From assembly GCA_934169575.1 (NCBI GenBank), contig CAKPOA010000017.1:1-29207 (forward strand): a stretch of DNA of 29,207 bases, written 5' to 3'. Of the stretch, positions 1 to 8,072 are shown in pieces. The notes under the pieces were generated by a model. The model made no database searches. It saw only the letters and a list, made by a program, of their open reading frames with translations, and was not told where the DNA came from. Position 1 is the stretch's first letter, and the number at the start of each line of letters is the position of its first letter. The DNA is from an uncultured Clostridia bacterium. GTDB taxonomy: Bacteria > Bacillota > Clostridia > TANB77 > CAG-508. The position numbers and the translations under genes are program-made.

Positions 1-212
1 CATGTTGTTGCAGCAGATGTAATTGTAATACCTCTTTCTTGTTCTTGTTCCATCCAGTCCATTGTAGCAGCACCTTCATGTACTTCTCCAATTTTATGTG
101 TTTTACCTGTATAGAAAAGTATTCTCTCTGTTGTTGTAGTTTTTCCTGCATCAATATGAGCCATTATTCCTATATTTCTTGTTCTTTCTAATGGACATAA
201 TCTTCCTGCCAT
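1..212 (-). CDS. fusA: Elongation factor G, N-terminal 70 codons (partial)
   Basis: This is the start of EF-G, the GTPase that drives ribosomal translocation. The rest lies beyond the left edge. The translation begins MAGRLCPLERTRNIG and contains the P-loop AHIDAGKTTTTERIL at about residues 18-32, followed by the switch I end GITITSAATT. This is the G1-G2 part of a translational GTPase. The ATG at 212-210 follows a GGGAGGA ribosome site at good spacing. It is the third gene of the str operon, about 45 bp after rpsG. The presence of tufA further downstream cannot be judged from here. Identity is essentially certain; the only abnormality is truncation by the window edge. Confidence 0.97.
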   Translation of the reverse strand, partial: MAGRLCPLERTRNIGIMAHIDAGKTTTTERILFYTGKTHKIGEVHEGAATMDWMEQEQERGITITSAATT

Positions 213-256
213 TTAATATTTCCTCCCCTCAATTATGAGTTTTTTCTATTTATTTT

Positions 257-727
257 TTAGAATCTATAATGAGCAAAAGCTTTATTAGCTTCAGCCATTT
301 TATGTGTGTCTTCTTTCTTTTTGAAAGCTCCACCATTTCCATTAACTGCATCTATAATTTCTCCAGCTAATTTTTCAGCCATAGTTTTTTCATGTCTTTT
401 TCTAGCATATAAAACAAGCCATCTTAAACCTAAAGTTTGTCTTCTTTCTGGTCTAATTTCTAATGGAACTTGATATGTAGCTCCACCTATTCTTCTTGCT
501 TTTACCTCTAGAACAGGCATAATATTTTCTAATGCTGCTTCAAATACTTCTAATGGTTCTTTTTGCTCTTTTTCTTTTATAATATCAAATGCATCATAAA
601 CTATTTTTTGAGCAACTGCTTTTTTACCATCTAACATTATGTTGTTTACTAATTTTGTAACAACTTTGCTATTATACATTGGATCTGGTAAAACATCTCT
701 TTTTGCTATAAATCCTCTTCTTGGCAC
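257..727 (-). CDS. rpsG: 30S ribosomal protein S7
   Basis: S7 is a primary 16S rRNA-binding protein that nucleates assembly of the 30S head near the E and P sites. The 156-aa product has the normal family length and typical segments: MPRRGFIAKRDVLPDP at the N-terminus, YQVPLEIRPERRQTLGLRWLV in the centre and the C-terminal helix ending HKMAEANKAFAHYRF. Translation starts at a GTG (727-725) behind AAGGAG. It lies between rpsL and fusA in the str operon. The 141-nt spacer upstream holds three hairpins. In E. coli the equivalent spacer is bound by S7 for autoregulation; the same mechanism here is only inferred. Confidence 0.98.
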   Translation of the reverse strand: MPRRGFIAKRDVLPDPMYNSKVVTKLVNNIMLDGKKAVAQKIVYDAFDIIKEKEQKEPLEVFEAALENIMPVLEVKARRIGGATYQVPLEIRPERRQTLGLRWLVLYARKRHEKTMAEKLAGEIIDAVNGNGGAFKKKEDTHKMAEANKAFAHYRF

Positions 728-747
728 TATTCTTCACTCCTTTCATG

Positions 748-838
748 AGATACTTAATTCAAGTATCTAAGTTACTCTGATAGGCATACCTATCCGCATA
801 GTGTTTATATCTATTCTAAATTTAAGTACCTTAATTTA
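748..838 (-). promoter_or_regulatory. Structured rpsL-rpsG spacer with three hairpins (possible S7 autoregulatory site)
   Basis: In the transcript three stem-loops follow one another: one at 838-817 (9 bp with a single bulge, GTA loop), one at 794-779 (GATAGG/CCTATC, 4-nt loop) and one at 768-748 (AGATACTT/AAGTATCT, 5-nt loop). The last ends about 20 nt before the rpsG GTG start. The spacer has no ORF and no convincing promoter. S7 represses its own translation through the rpsL-rpsG spacer in E. coli. A comparable role here is an inference from position and structure only. Confidence 0.45.
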
Positions 839-868
839 GTAAGAATACAAGCACTAATCTACTTTTTT

Positions 869-1282
869 CTATTTTTTAGGTTTTTTTGCTCCATATTTAG
901 AACGTCCTTGCATTCTGTCTTTAACTCCTGCTGTATCTAATGTTCCTCTGATAATATGGTATCTTACACCTGGTAAATCTTTTACTCTTCCACCCCTTAT
1001 TAATACAACACTGTGTTCTTGTAAATTGTGTCCTATTCCTGGGATATATGAAGTAACTTCATAACCATTTGATAATCTAACCCTTGCTACTTTTCTTAAA
1101 GCAGAGTTTGGTTTTTTAGGTGTTACAGTTTTAACTACTGTACATACTCCTCTTTTTTGTGGAGCTCTATTGTTTGTTAATTTTTTACTTTTTGAGTTAT
1201 ATCCATGTTGAAGAGCTGGAGCAGTTGATTTTGTAACTCCTGTTTTTCTTCCTTTTCTTACTAATTGATTAATTGTTGGCAC
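869..1282 (-). CDS. rpsL: 30S ribosomal protein S12
   Basis: S12 sits at the decoding centre and controls accuracy; it is the classic streptomycin-resistance target. The 137-aa protein has Firmicutes-type length and the hallmark segments TPKKPNSALRK (about 54-64), NGYEVTSYIPGIGHNLQEHS and GGRVKDLPGVRYHIIRG. Both lysines whose substitution commonly gives streptomycin resistance, in TPKKPNS and in GRVKDLPG, have the wild-type residue. The start is GTG (1282-1280) with AGGAGGTG about 10 nt upstream. It is the first gene of the str operon, served by the promoter at 1362-1390. Confidence 0.98.
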   Translation of the reverse strand: MPTINQLVRKGRKTGVTKSTAPALQHGYNSKSKKLTNNRAPQKRGVCTVVKTVTPKKPNSALRKVARVRLSNGYEVTSYIPGIGHNLQEHSVVLIRGGRVKDLPGVRYHIIRGTLDTAGVKDRMQGRSKYGAKKPKK

Positions 1283-1319
1283 TTAAATTTCACCTCCTAC
1301 TTTTTATTAAAAATCAAAA

Positions 1320-1357
1320 CCACTACGGAAATACTAGTTATAGTTATTCCATAATGG
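1320..1357 (-). promoter_or_regulatory. rpsL leader hairpin at the expected transcript 5' end
   Basis: The region folds as an imperfect 38-nt stem-loop: CCA/TGG at the base, then TA/TA, GGAA/TTCC and CTA/TAG around a TAAC loop. The promoter -10 hexamer ends at 1362, so transcription should begin near 1355, at the base of this stem. A 5'-terminal hairpin could protect the mRNA or serve regulation; which of these applies cannot be decided from the sequence. Confidence 0.45.
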
Positions 1358-1361
1358 TTCT

Positions 1362-1390
1362 ATTTTATCATTTTTTTCCACTTGTGTCAA
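1362..1390 (-). promoter_or_regulatory. Sigma-A promoter of the str operon
   Basis: On the minus strand there is a perfect TTGACA (-35, 1390-1385), a 17-nt spacer and TAAAAT (-10, 1367-1362). It lies in the short gap between the stop codon of the upstream coiled-coil gene and rpsL, leaving a leader of about 70 nt. Confidence 0.88.
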
Positions 1391-1407
1391 TGGTTTTTGC
1401 AAAATTT

Positions 1408-3048
1408 TTACCTATCTCTCTCATTATCTTCTTCAGTTTGTTCATCTTGATTTTTTACTTCTTTATTTTTATCTTGACTATTAACATCATATTCATGTGA
1501 TGTATTATTTTCGATATTAAGAGCTTTTTCACTAAGCTTATTTCTAAAATTGTTCATTTTTTCTGACAGTTTATTATTTCGTTCTTTATCTTCTTTTTTT
1601 GTTTCTTCTGTATCTTGTTGTTTTTCTCCACTTTCTAATTGTTTAACTTCTTTTTTTGCTAATAATGGTTGTTTTATACGTCCAAAAAATCTTTTAAATG
1701 GATTAGGTTCATATTCTCCAACTACTTCCATTATATTAGCTGATTTATCTGCTAAACTTGCCATTTCATCTCTTTGTTTTCTATTCCATGGCAAAAATGC
1801 ACCTTTTGATAAATCATTTTTATCCCATTTTATTGGCAATGTTTCATTTATTACATTTTTATCTTCTCTTACAATTGCTGCAGTCACTTTTAATACATTA
1901 TATGTATCCAACACCTCATTTTTTAGTCCATTTAAAAATGCAAATTTAACAATAGGATCAAGTTTATCTATTCCAATACTTCTTAATTTCACATTGAAAA
2001 TTTTGCTATCATCATTTATTACTTCAGAAAATTTCTCATTTAATATGTCAGTATCTCTATCTTTTATATATTTAAAATAATCTTTAGAATTTATTGACAT
2101 TTTTATATTTCCATTTTCATCTAATAAATTTATTTTTCTTCCAATCACCATTTGAAGTTTTTGTTTTGGCTTATTTTCTTTTTCAGTATTATTAGCTACA
2201 TTTTCTTCTTTTTTAGTATTATCAACTGTATTTTCAATTTCTTCTTTCTCAACATTATTAACTACATTTTCATTTGTTTTTTGTTTTCTCGGAATCACAT
2301 TTTTTACTCTATTAAATAATTTATTTACAGAACCTTCTAGGTCTTCTTCAGAAGGTGTATTTTCTTGTTCATTTATTGTTTCCTCATTAACTTTTGATTT
2401 TTCTTCAAATCCAAACAATTCTTTTAATTCAGGAACCATATATTTTTTATCATGTACAACAATTCCATTTATCTTAGTATCTAGTTCTTTTAAATTTTTC
2501 CATTCTTCTTTTATAGCATTTTCATCTAATTTTTTGTTTAATTCATTTATATCATTTTCCAATTTAGGAATTATTTCATTTTTACGTTTTTGATATAATA
2601 CATCATTTTCACTAACGCCGTTTTTTTCCCAAGTTTTTATACCTTCAAGTTGATTTTCTAATTCTTTAGTTAATTTTTCTTTTTCACTAATATAATTTTC
2701 TTTATTTTGAGTAAATCTTACTAATTCATTCATACGTGAATGTATTTTTCCCTTTATTGAATAAAGCTCACCTTTTAATTCATCTTCAATATTTTTTACA
2801 TCATTTTCTAATTTTTCTTTTTGTTCATCTAATTTGTTTTTTTCATTATTTAATGCTTTTTCTTCATCATCTTTTACTTGAATATCAGTTGGAAAAATTT
2901 CTCCACTCCATTTTTGTTCAAATTCTTCAAACTTAACTTTGTTTGCAGATATTTTGTTTTCAATCTCAGGAATTAATTCATTATCATATTTTTCAAATTT
3001 CTCAAAATATTTGTTTAAATCCTTTTTTACCTCTTCTTTAAATTCCAT
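1408..3048 (-). CDS. Charged coiled-coil protein of unknown function (546 aa)
   Basis: I do not recognise a family. Residues about 1-190 are Glu/Lys-rich with heptad-like leucine and isoleucine spacing, predicting long coiled coil. A polar Asn/Glu/Lys linker with near-repeats such as NTKKEENVANNTEKEN spans about 250-295. A more ordered, hydrophobic-patterned segment follows at about 298-465, starting LQMVIGRKINLLDENGNIKMSI and including LPIKWDKNDLSKGAFLPWNRKQRDEM and EPNPFKRFFGRIKQPLL. The C-terminus is again a charged tail. There is no signal peptide or membrane segment, so it is probably cytoplasmic. The ATG at 3048 has AGGAGATAGAAA before it and a consensus promoter overlapping the nrdG 3' end. 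A cytoskeletal, scaffold or phage-like structural role are all possible. Confidence 0.8.
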   Translation of the reverse strand: MEFKEEVKKDLNKYFEKFEKYDNELIPEIENKISANKVKFEEFEQKWSGEIFPTDIQVKDDEEKALNNEKNKLDEQKEKLENDVKNIEDELKGELYSIKGKIHSRMNELVRFTQNKENYISEKEKLTKELENQLEGIKTWEKNGVSENDVLYQKRKNEIIPKLENDINELNKKLDENAIKEEWKNLKELDTKINGIVVHDKKYMVPELKELFGFEEKSKVNEETINEQENTPSEEDLEGSVNKLFNRVKNVIPRKQKTNENVVNNVEKEEIENTVDNTKKEENVANNTEKENKPKQKLQMVIGRKINLLDENGNIKMSINSKDYFKYIKDRDTDILNEKFSEVINDDSKIFNVKLRSIGIDKLDPIVKFAFLNGLKNEVLDTYNVLKVTAAIVREDKNVINETLPIKWDKNDLSKGAFLPWNRKQRDEMASLADKSANIMEVVGEYEPNPFKRFFGRIKQPLLAKKEVKQLESGEKQQDTEETKKEDKERNNKLSEKMNNFRNKLSEKALNIENNTSHEYDVNSQDKNKEVKNQDEQTEEDNERDR

Positions 3049-3084
3049 TTTCTATCTCCTTTCTTTTATGTATACTTAATTATT

Positions 3085-3113
3085 ATTTTATAACATTATG
3101 TTTACTTTGTCAA
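3085..3113 (-). promoter_or_regulatory. Sigma-A promoter for the coiled-coil gene
   Basis: TTGACA (3113-3108), 17-nt spacer, TAAAAT (3090-3085). The -35 lies inside the last codons of nrdG, so the coiled-coil gene is an independent transcription unit. Confidence 0.85.
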
Positions 3114-3662
3114 TAATTCTTTACTATATCTATTTTCATCACCAAAATCTAATTGGACAAGTTTATTGTTTTTCAAACTTTGTTGAACATCAATTTTTCT
3201 CTGATTAGTAGAGCCTCTAAAACGCAAATCAATAATTTTATTTTCTTCTTCAAACTGACCATCAACAATAATGTCAACATTTTTCAAAAACTTTGGTGTA
3301 AAATCAAATTTTTTATACATATTGCCTAAAACATCTTTTTCAAAATTATATCCTGTATAACACCAAATCGTTTTATTGGGAAACTTTTCTTTAACTTTTT
3401 TAACAAGTCCAGCTAAAACTTCTTGGTTTGCTGGTTCAAGTGGTTCTCCACCAAGGATAGAAAGACCAGAAATATATTCTTTATCTAGCAAACTTAATAT
3501 GTAATTTTCTGTTTCTTCAGTATATTTTTTCCCATAATCAAAAGCCCAAGCTTCAGGGTTGTGACACCCTTTGCAATGGAAATGGCAACCACTTACATAA
3601 ATTGAAACTCTAACCCCTGTTCCATCTTGTACATCAACTGTTTTTATATCTGCATAATTCAT
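3102..3662 (-). CDS. nrdG: Anaerobic ribonucleotide reductase-activating protein
   Basis: This radical-SAM enzyme installs the glycyl radical on the class III ribonucleotide reductase NrdD, allowing dNTP synthesis without oxygen. The CX3CX2C iron-sulfur motif is GCHFHCKGCHN (Cys26, Cys30, Cys33), followed by LSILGGEPLEPAN, typical of NrdG, and the C-terminal GSTNQRKIDVQQSL. I place the start at the ATG 3662-3660 behind AGAGGAATAGAT, giving 186 aa. A longer reading from a GTG at 3695 would begin inside the ftsH terminator and add 11 lysine-rich residues, so it is rejected. nrdD is not in this window. The gene supports an anaerobic lifestyle. Confidence 0.94.
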   Translation of the reverse strand: MNYADIKTVDVQDGTGVRVSIYVSGCHFHCKGCHNPEAWAFDYGKKYTEETENYILSLLDKEYISGLSILGGEPLEPANQEVLAGLVKKVKEKFPNKTIWCYTGYNFEKDVLGNMYKKFDFTPKFLKNVDIIVDGQFEEENKIIDLRFRGSTNQRKIDVQQSLKNNKLVQLDFGDENRYSKELLTK

Positions 3663-3683
3663 ATCTATTCCTCTTTTCTTTTT

Positions 3684-3706
3684 AAAAAAGGGCACATATA
3701 GTGCCC
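3684..3706 (-). terminator. Intrinsic terminator after ftsH
   Basis: GGGCAC, a 5-nt loop and GTGCCC are followed directly by six T on the minus strand, between the ftsH stop and the nrdG ribosome site. No separate nrdG promoter is seen downstream of it, so nrdG may depend on readthrough or on a promoter inside ftsH. Confidence 0.85.
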
Positions 3707-3712
3707 ACCAAA

Positions 3713-5518
3713 TTAACTTTCAAATACTTTATCAAATTCATCTCCATCGATTTTTTCTTTTTCTAATAGTATACCTGCAACGATGTGTAATTTTTCAATA
3801 TTTTCAGATAAAATTTGTTTAGCTGTGTTATATGCTGTATCAATTATTCTTTTAATTTCTTCATCAATAATAGCTGCTGTCTCTTCAGAATATGTTTTAG
3901 TTTGAGCTAAATCTCTTCCTAAAAATACCTCTCCTTGATCTCCACCAAAAAGAATTGTACCAAGTTTTTCGCTCATACCATATACTGTAACCATAGATCT
4001 AGCAAGTTTAGTAGCTCTTTCAATATCATTACTTGCACCAGTTGAAACATCATGTAAAACAAGTGCCTCTGCCACTCTTCCTCCTAATAAAGAAATAATA
4101 CTTTCTTCCATATATGTTTGTGAAATAAATGATTTGTCTTCTGTAGGTCTATACATAGTATATCCTCCAGCCATTCCTCTTGGAACAATAGAAATTTCAT
4201 GTACAGGATCTTGTGTAGGTAAAAATTTACTAACAACTGCATGACCTGCTTCATGATATGCAACCAATTTCTTTTCATGTTCATTTCTAACTCTAGTCTT
4301 TTTCTCTGGTCCCATAGTTACTTTTACCATTGCATCTTCAATTTCTCTCATACCAATTTCATCTTTATCTCTTCTTGCAGCAAGTAAAGCTGCTTCATTT
4401 AATACATTTTCAATATCTGCTCCTGAAAATCCAGAAGTATTTTTAGCAATAATTTTTAAATCAACATCATCTGCTAATCTTTTTTTCCTACTATGAACTT
4501 CTAAAATTTGTTCTCTAGCTTTTACATCTGGAGCTCCAACAACTATTTGTCTATCAAATCTACCAGGTCTTAATAAAGCTTTATCTAATACATCTGGTCT
4601 ATTTGTTGCAGCAAGTACAATAACACCTTCATTTGCTGCAAATCCATCCATTTCAACCAATAATTGATTTAATGTTTGTTCTCTTTCATCATGTCCTCCA
4701 CCAAGTCCAGCTCCTCTTTGACGACCAACAGCATCAATTTCATCTATAAATATTATACAAGGTGCATTTCTTTTTGCTTGTTCAAACAAATCTCTAACTC
4801 TTGATGCACCAACACCAACAAACATTTCAACAAAGTCAGATCCACTTATTATAAAAAATGGTACACCTGCTTCTCCAGCAACTGCCTTTGCAAGTAATGT
4901 TTTACCAGTACCAGGTTGACCAACAAGTAAAACACCTTTTGGTATTCTTGCACCCATATCTGTAAATTTCTTTGGATTTTTTAAAAATTCTACAACTTCT
5001 TCTAATTCTTCTTTTTCTTCATCCACACCTGCAACATCTTCAAAAGTAACTTTATTTTTGTCACCATCATTTACAAGTCTAGCTCTACTTTTTCCAAATG
5101 TCATTGTTTTGTTTCCACCTTGGTTATTTACACCATTCATCATAAAGAACCAGAATATTAAGAAAATTATTATCAAACCAAATGGCATTATTAATTTTAA
5201 AATACCTACCCATACAGATTCTGAATTAATTTTTAATGAAAAAGCATCTGCTTTTATATAATCTTCACAATAATTCATAAAACTATCTATACTAGGTATA
5301 TTTACTTCTTTTTGTAATTTTTCAGATTTTAATCCAACATATGCTGTACTACCTTCTGAATTTAGTTCTATACTCTCAACATTTTCCTCTTCTATATTTG
5401 TAATTAATTCTGAATATGTCATTTTAGAATTACTATTATCCATAATTGATGTTATTAACACAACCAGAACAATTCCAATAATCAACCAAGTTGCTAATGA
5501 TTTTATTCCACTTTTCAC
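3713..5518 (-). CDS. ftsH: ATP-dependent zinc metalloprotease FtsH
   Basis: FtsH is a membrane-anchored hexameric AAA+ protease that degrades damaged membrane proteins and regulatory proteins. Domains in order: a transmembrane segment at about 10-26, an extracytoplasmic loop, a second membrane segment at about 108-128, the AAA module with Walker A GQPGTGKT (about 200-207), Walker B CIIFIDEIDAVG, the second region of homology ending RPGRFDRQIV, and the M41 peptidase with zinc motif HEAGH (about 422-426). The 601-aa length is normal. Translation starts at GTG 5518 with GAGGAGGAA upstream and a recognisable promoter. tilS precedes it as in many Firmicutes, but the usual hpt gene between them is absent. 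Confidence 0.97.
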   Translation of the reverse strand: MKSGIKSLATWLIIGIVLVVLITSIMDNSNSKMTYSELITNIEEENVESIELNSEGSTAYVGLKSEKLQKEVNIPSIDSFMNYCEDYIKADAFSLKINSESVWVGILKLIMPFGLIIIFLIFWFFMMNGVNNQGGNKTMTFGKSRARLVNDGDKNKVTFEDVAGVDEEKEELEEVVEFLKNPKKFTDMGARIPKGVLLVGQPGTGKTLLAKAVAGEAGVPFFIISGSDFVEMFVGVGASRVRDLFEQAKRNAPCIIFIDEIDAVGRQRGAGLGGGHDEREQTLNQLLVEMDGFAANEGVIVLAATNRPDVLDKALLRPGRFDRQIVVGAPDVKAREQILEVHSRKKRLADDVDLKIIAKNTSGFSGADIENVLNEAALLAARRDKDEIGMREIEDAMVKVTMGPEKKTRVRNEHEKKLVAYHEAGHAVVSKFLPTQDPVHEISIVPRGMAGGYTMYRPTEDKSFISQTYMEESIISLLGGRVAEALVLHDVSTGASNDIERATKLARSMVTVYGMSEKLGTILFGGDQGEVFLGRDLAQTKTYSEETAAIIDEEIKRIIDTAYNTAKQILSENIEKLHIVAGILLEKEKIDGDEFDKVFES

Positions 5519-5551
5519 TTAAAATTCCTCCTCACCGTTTTTAGTATTTGA

Positions 5552-5580
5552 AATATATCATACAAATTCTTAATTTGCAA
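5552..5580 (-). promoter_or_regulatory. Sigma-A promoter of ftsH
   Basis: TTGCAA (5580-5575), 17-nt spacer, TATATT (5557-5552) on the minus strand, about 34 bp before the ftsH GTG start. Confidence 0.7.
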
Positions 5581-5629
5581 GCTTTTTTTTGTGTCATTTT
5601 TATTACAAATACTAACCTTTTACGGATAC

Positions 5630-6616
5630 TTAATTTAAACGCTCAAAAAAAATTTTTCCTTTGTTTACTAACACTTTTATGTTACTCTTTGGCTTCAAAT
5701 ACTTATTTCCGATATTGTTTTGGCATAACTTGATTAAATCTTCTATATTTATTTTCTCAATATTTTGTGTATTACCTAAAATTTCTGAAATTGTATATAA
5801 TAATATTCTTTTTTTTATCAATATATCTTCACTATTAAATTTTTTTAAATCTAATATTATTTTATCATTTTCTTTAGAAATTAATAATTGATTATATTTT
5901 TTCTCAACTTGTTTTTGTAGATAATTTTCTGTTTCTGAAACAACTTCAGATAATCTATCTAATGTTTTTACAATATTAGGGTTAAATTCTTTAACAACAT
6001 ATGGCAAAACTATATTTCGAATTTTATTTCTTGTACAATCATTTATAAAATTCGTTTTATCAATTCTTGGATTTAAATTATTTTCCTCACAATATTTTTC
6101 AATTTCTATTCTTTCACATTCAATTAATGGTCTAATTATTTGATTGTTTCTCATAGGTTCAATTCCTTTTAAACCTGAAAGTCCACAACCTCTAATTTCA
6201 TTCATAATAATTGTTTCTATCTTGTCATTTTTATTATGTGCTATAGCAATTTTATTCCCATTATTTAATTTCATGACTTCATCAAAAAAAATGTATCTTA
6301 ATTTTCTTCCCGCTTCTTCTAATCCTATTTTATTATTATTTGCATATTTTTTTACATCTATTCTTTGAACACAAAATTTAATATTATTTTTTTCACAATA
6401 ATTTTGAACATATTTTTCATCTTGATTAGCCTCTTCTCTAATTTGATGGTTAATATGTGCAACAATAATGTCAAATTTGATTTTATCATTTTTTAATTGA
6501 TTTAAAATATCTAACATACAAATAGAATCTGGCCCTCCAGATACACCTAATACTATTTTGTCTCCATCTTGTATTAATTTAAATTTTGTAATTGTTTCAA
6601 AAACCTTATTAATCAC
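5630..6616 (-). CDS. tilS: tRNA(Ile)-lysidine synthase
   Basis: TilS attaches lysine to C34 of the CAU-anticodon tRNA-Ile, switching it to read AUA; it is essential in AT-rich bacteria. The N-terminal PP-loop ATPase signature is SGGPDS (residues 26-31), followed by AHINHQIREEANQDE and the GLEEAGRKLRY and AIAHNKNDKIET segments typical of TilS. At 328 aa it is shorter than enzymes with full C-terminal substrate-binding domains, with a reduced lysine-rich tail. The GTG start at 6616 follows AGGTGAT. It lies upstream of ftsH on the same strand. A palindromic repeat occupies the gap to dnaB. Confidence 0.94.
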   Translation of the reverse strand: MINKVFETITKFKLIQDGDKIVLGVSGGPDSICMLDILNQLKNDKIKFDIIVAHINHQIREEANQDEKYVQNYCEKNNIKFCVQRIDVKKYANNNKIGLEEAGRKLRYIFFDEVMKLNNGNKIAIAHNKNDKIETIIMNEIRGCGLSGLKGIEPMRNNQIIRPLIECERIEIEKYCEENNLNPRIDKTNFINDCTRNKIRNIVLPYVVKEFNPNIVKTLDRLSEVVSETENYLQKQVEKKYNQLLISKENDKIILDLKKFNSEDILIKKRILLYTISEILGNTQNIEKINIEDLIKLCQNNIGNKYLKPKSNIKVLVNKGKIFFERLN

Positions 6617-6639
6617 ATTATCACCTATCTTTTTATTAT

Positions 6640-6715
6640 CTAAATATCTATATTGTGTTATTTTTTTAATACTGCGTAAGCAATATAGGTATTTGGGATA
6701 ACAAATAATATTTAG
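6640..6715 (+). repeat. Short palindromic repeat of the GCGTAAGC family overlapping the dnaB stop
   Basis: This is an inverted repeat with outer arms CTAAATAT (6640-6647) and ATATTTAG (6708-6715), inner partial pairing (TGTTAT/ATAACA, AATACT/GGTATT) and a very short core, GCGTAAGC. The left arm and core start resemble the copies at 16.45 and 20.7 kb, while most of the core is missing. The right arm includes the last codon region and stop of dnaB. It probably acts as a hairpin at the end of the dnaB transcript. Confidence 0.6.
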
Positions 6716-8058
6716 TCTTCTTCATATCCTCGAGCTAAATTTGCAAATTTTGTATATGTTCCCATCCACAGCAATTTAACTGTATTTGTTGAACCACCTC
6801 TATGTTTTGCAATAATAACCTCAGATATATCTTTTTCTTCACTATCTTTATTATAATAATCATCTCTATACAAAAACATAACAATATCAGCATCTTGCTC
6901 AATTGAACCAGATTCACGTAAGTCTGAAAGCATTGGCCTATGATCAGGTCTTTGTTCAACAGCACGAGAAAGCTGTGATAAAGCAATAACTGGTACATTA
7001 AGTTCTTTAGCCAAAATTTTTAAAGATCTACTAATTTCTGCAATTTCTTGTTCACGACTTGTTTTTCTTTTGCTACTTCCTTGAATTAATTGTAAATAGT
7101 CAATTACAATTAGTCCAATATCTTTTTCCATTTTTAATTTTCTACATTTAGTACGAATTTCCATTACAGAAATACCTGGAGTATCATCAATATATATTTT
7201 TGCATCAGAAAGAGTGCCTACAACACCTGCAAGTTTATTCCAATCTTCTTCTTCTAATTTACCTGTTCTAATTTTATTACTATCAACCATAGCCTCACTA
7301 CTTAAAATCCTGTTTACCAATTGTTCTTTTGACATTTCTAAATTAAATATAGCAACAGGAACACCTGCTTTTATTGCAACATTTGATGCAATATTTAATG
7401 CAAATGCTGATTTACCCATAGCAGGACGTGCAGCAACTAAAATCAAATCAGAACCATGAAGACCTGCAGTTTGATAATCTAAATCGGTAAAACCTGTTGG
7501 CAATCCTGTTATTCTAGTTTTCCTATTATATAGTTCTTCTAATTTATTAAAACTTTCTATTAAAACATCTTTTATTGGTGTAAAATCACTTTTATTTTTA
7601 TTTTGAATAATATCAAAAATCTTTTTTTCAGCATTATTCATTATATCTTCAACATCTTCAGTAGGATTATACCCTAGTTCTATAATTTCATTTGCAGTTT
7701 TTATTAAGCTACGAAGTGTTGCTTTTTCTTTTACAATATTTATATATTTTTCAACATTTGCAGTAGTAGGAACTTTATCTGGCAATAATGCCAAATATTC
7801 CATTCCTCCAACTTTTTCAAAAAGTCCCATTGATGTTAATTCATCTTTTACAGTTATTAAATCAACAGGTTCTGATCTTGCATATAAATTACTTATTGCC
7901 TCAAATACAGCCTTGTTATCATCTCTATAAAAACTTTCTAAATCTAGTAATTCAATTGCACGCATAACAGCATCTTTGTCTGTAAGCATACTACCAATAA
8001 CAGCTTGTTCAGCTTCTAAATCATGTGGTGGAATTTTGCCAATATCCATTTTACTCAC
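6712..8058 (-). CDS. dnaB: Replicative DNA helicase DnaB
   Basis: This hexameric 5'-3' helicase unwinds DNA ahead of the replisome; in B. subtilis the same protein is named DnaC. The N-terminal primase-interacting domain starts IPPHDLEAEQAVIGSML. The RecA-like ATPase has Walker A AARPAMGKS (about 207-215), Walker B IGLIVIDYLQLI and the family motifs SREQEIAEISRSLK, QLSRAVEQR and DLRESGSIEQDAD. At 448 aa it is of normal length with no intein. It closes the gdpP-rplI-dnaB unit. A putative loader DnaC and DnaD protein are encoded at 24.6-26.6 kb on the opposite strand, so helicase and loader genes are both present in this window. Confidence 0.97.
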   Translation of the reverse strand: MSKMDIGKIPPHDLEAEQAVIGSMLTDKDAVMRAIELLDLESFYRDDNKAVFEAISNLYARSEPVDLITVKDELTSMGLFEKVGGMEYLALLPDKVPTTANVEKYINIVKEKATLRSLIKTANEIIELGYNPTEDVEDIMNNAEKKIFDIIQNKNKSDFTPIKDVLIESFNKLEELYNRKTRITGLPTGFTDLDYQTAGLHGSDLILVAARPAMGKSAFALNIASNVAIKAGVPVAIFNLEMSKEQLVNRILSSEAMVDSNKIRTGKLEEEDWNKLAGVVGTLSDAKIYIDDTPGISVMEIRTKCRKLKMEKDIGLIVIDYLQLIQGSSKRKTSREQEIAEISRSLKILAKELNVPVIALSQLSRAVEQRPDHRPMLSDLRESGSIEQDADIVMFLYRDDYYNKDSEEKDISEVIIAKHRGGSTNTVKLLWMGTYTKFANLARGYEED

Positions 8059-8072
8059 ATTCCTTCCTAAAA

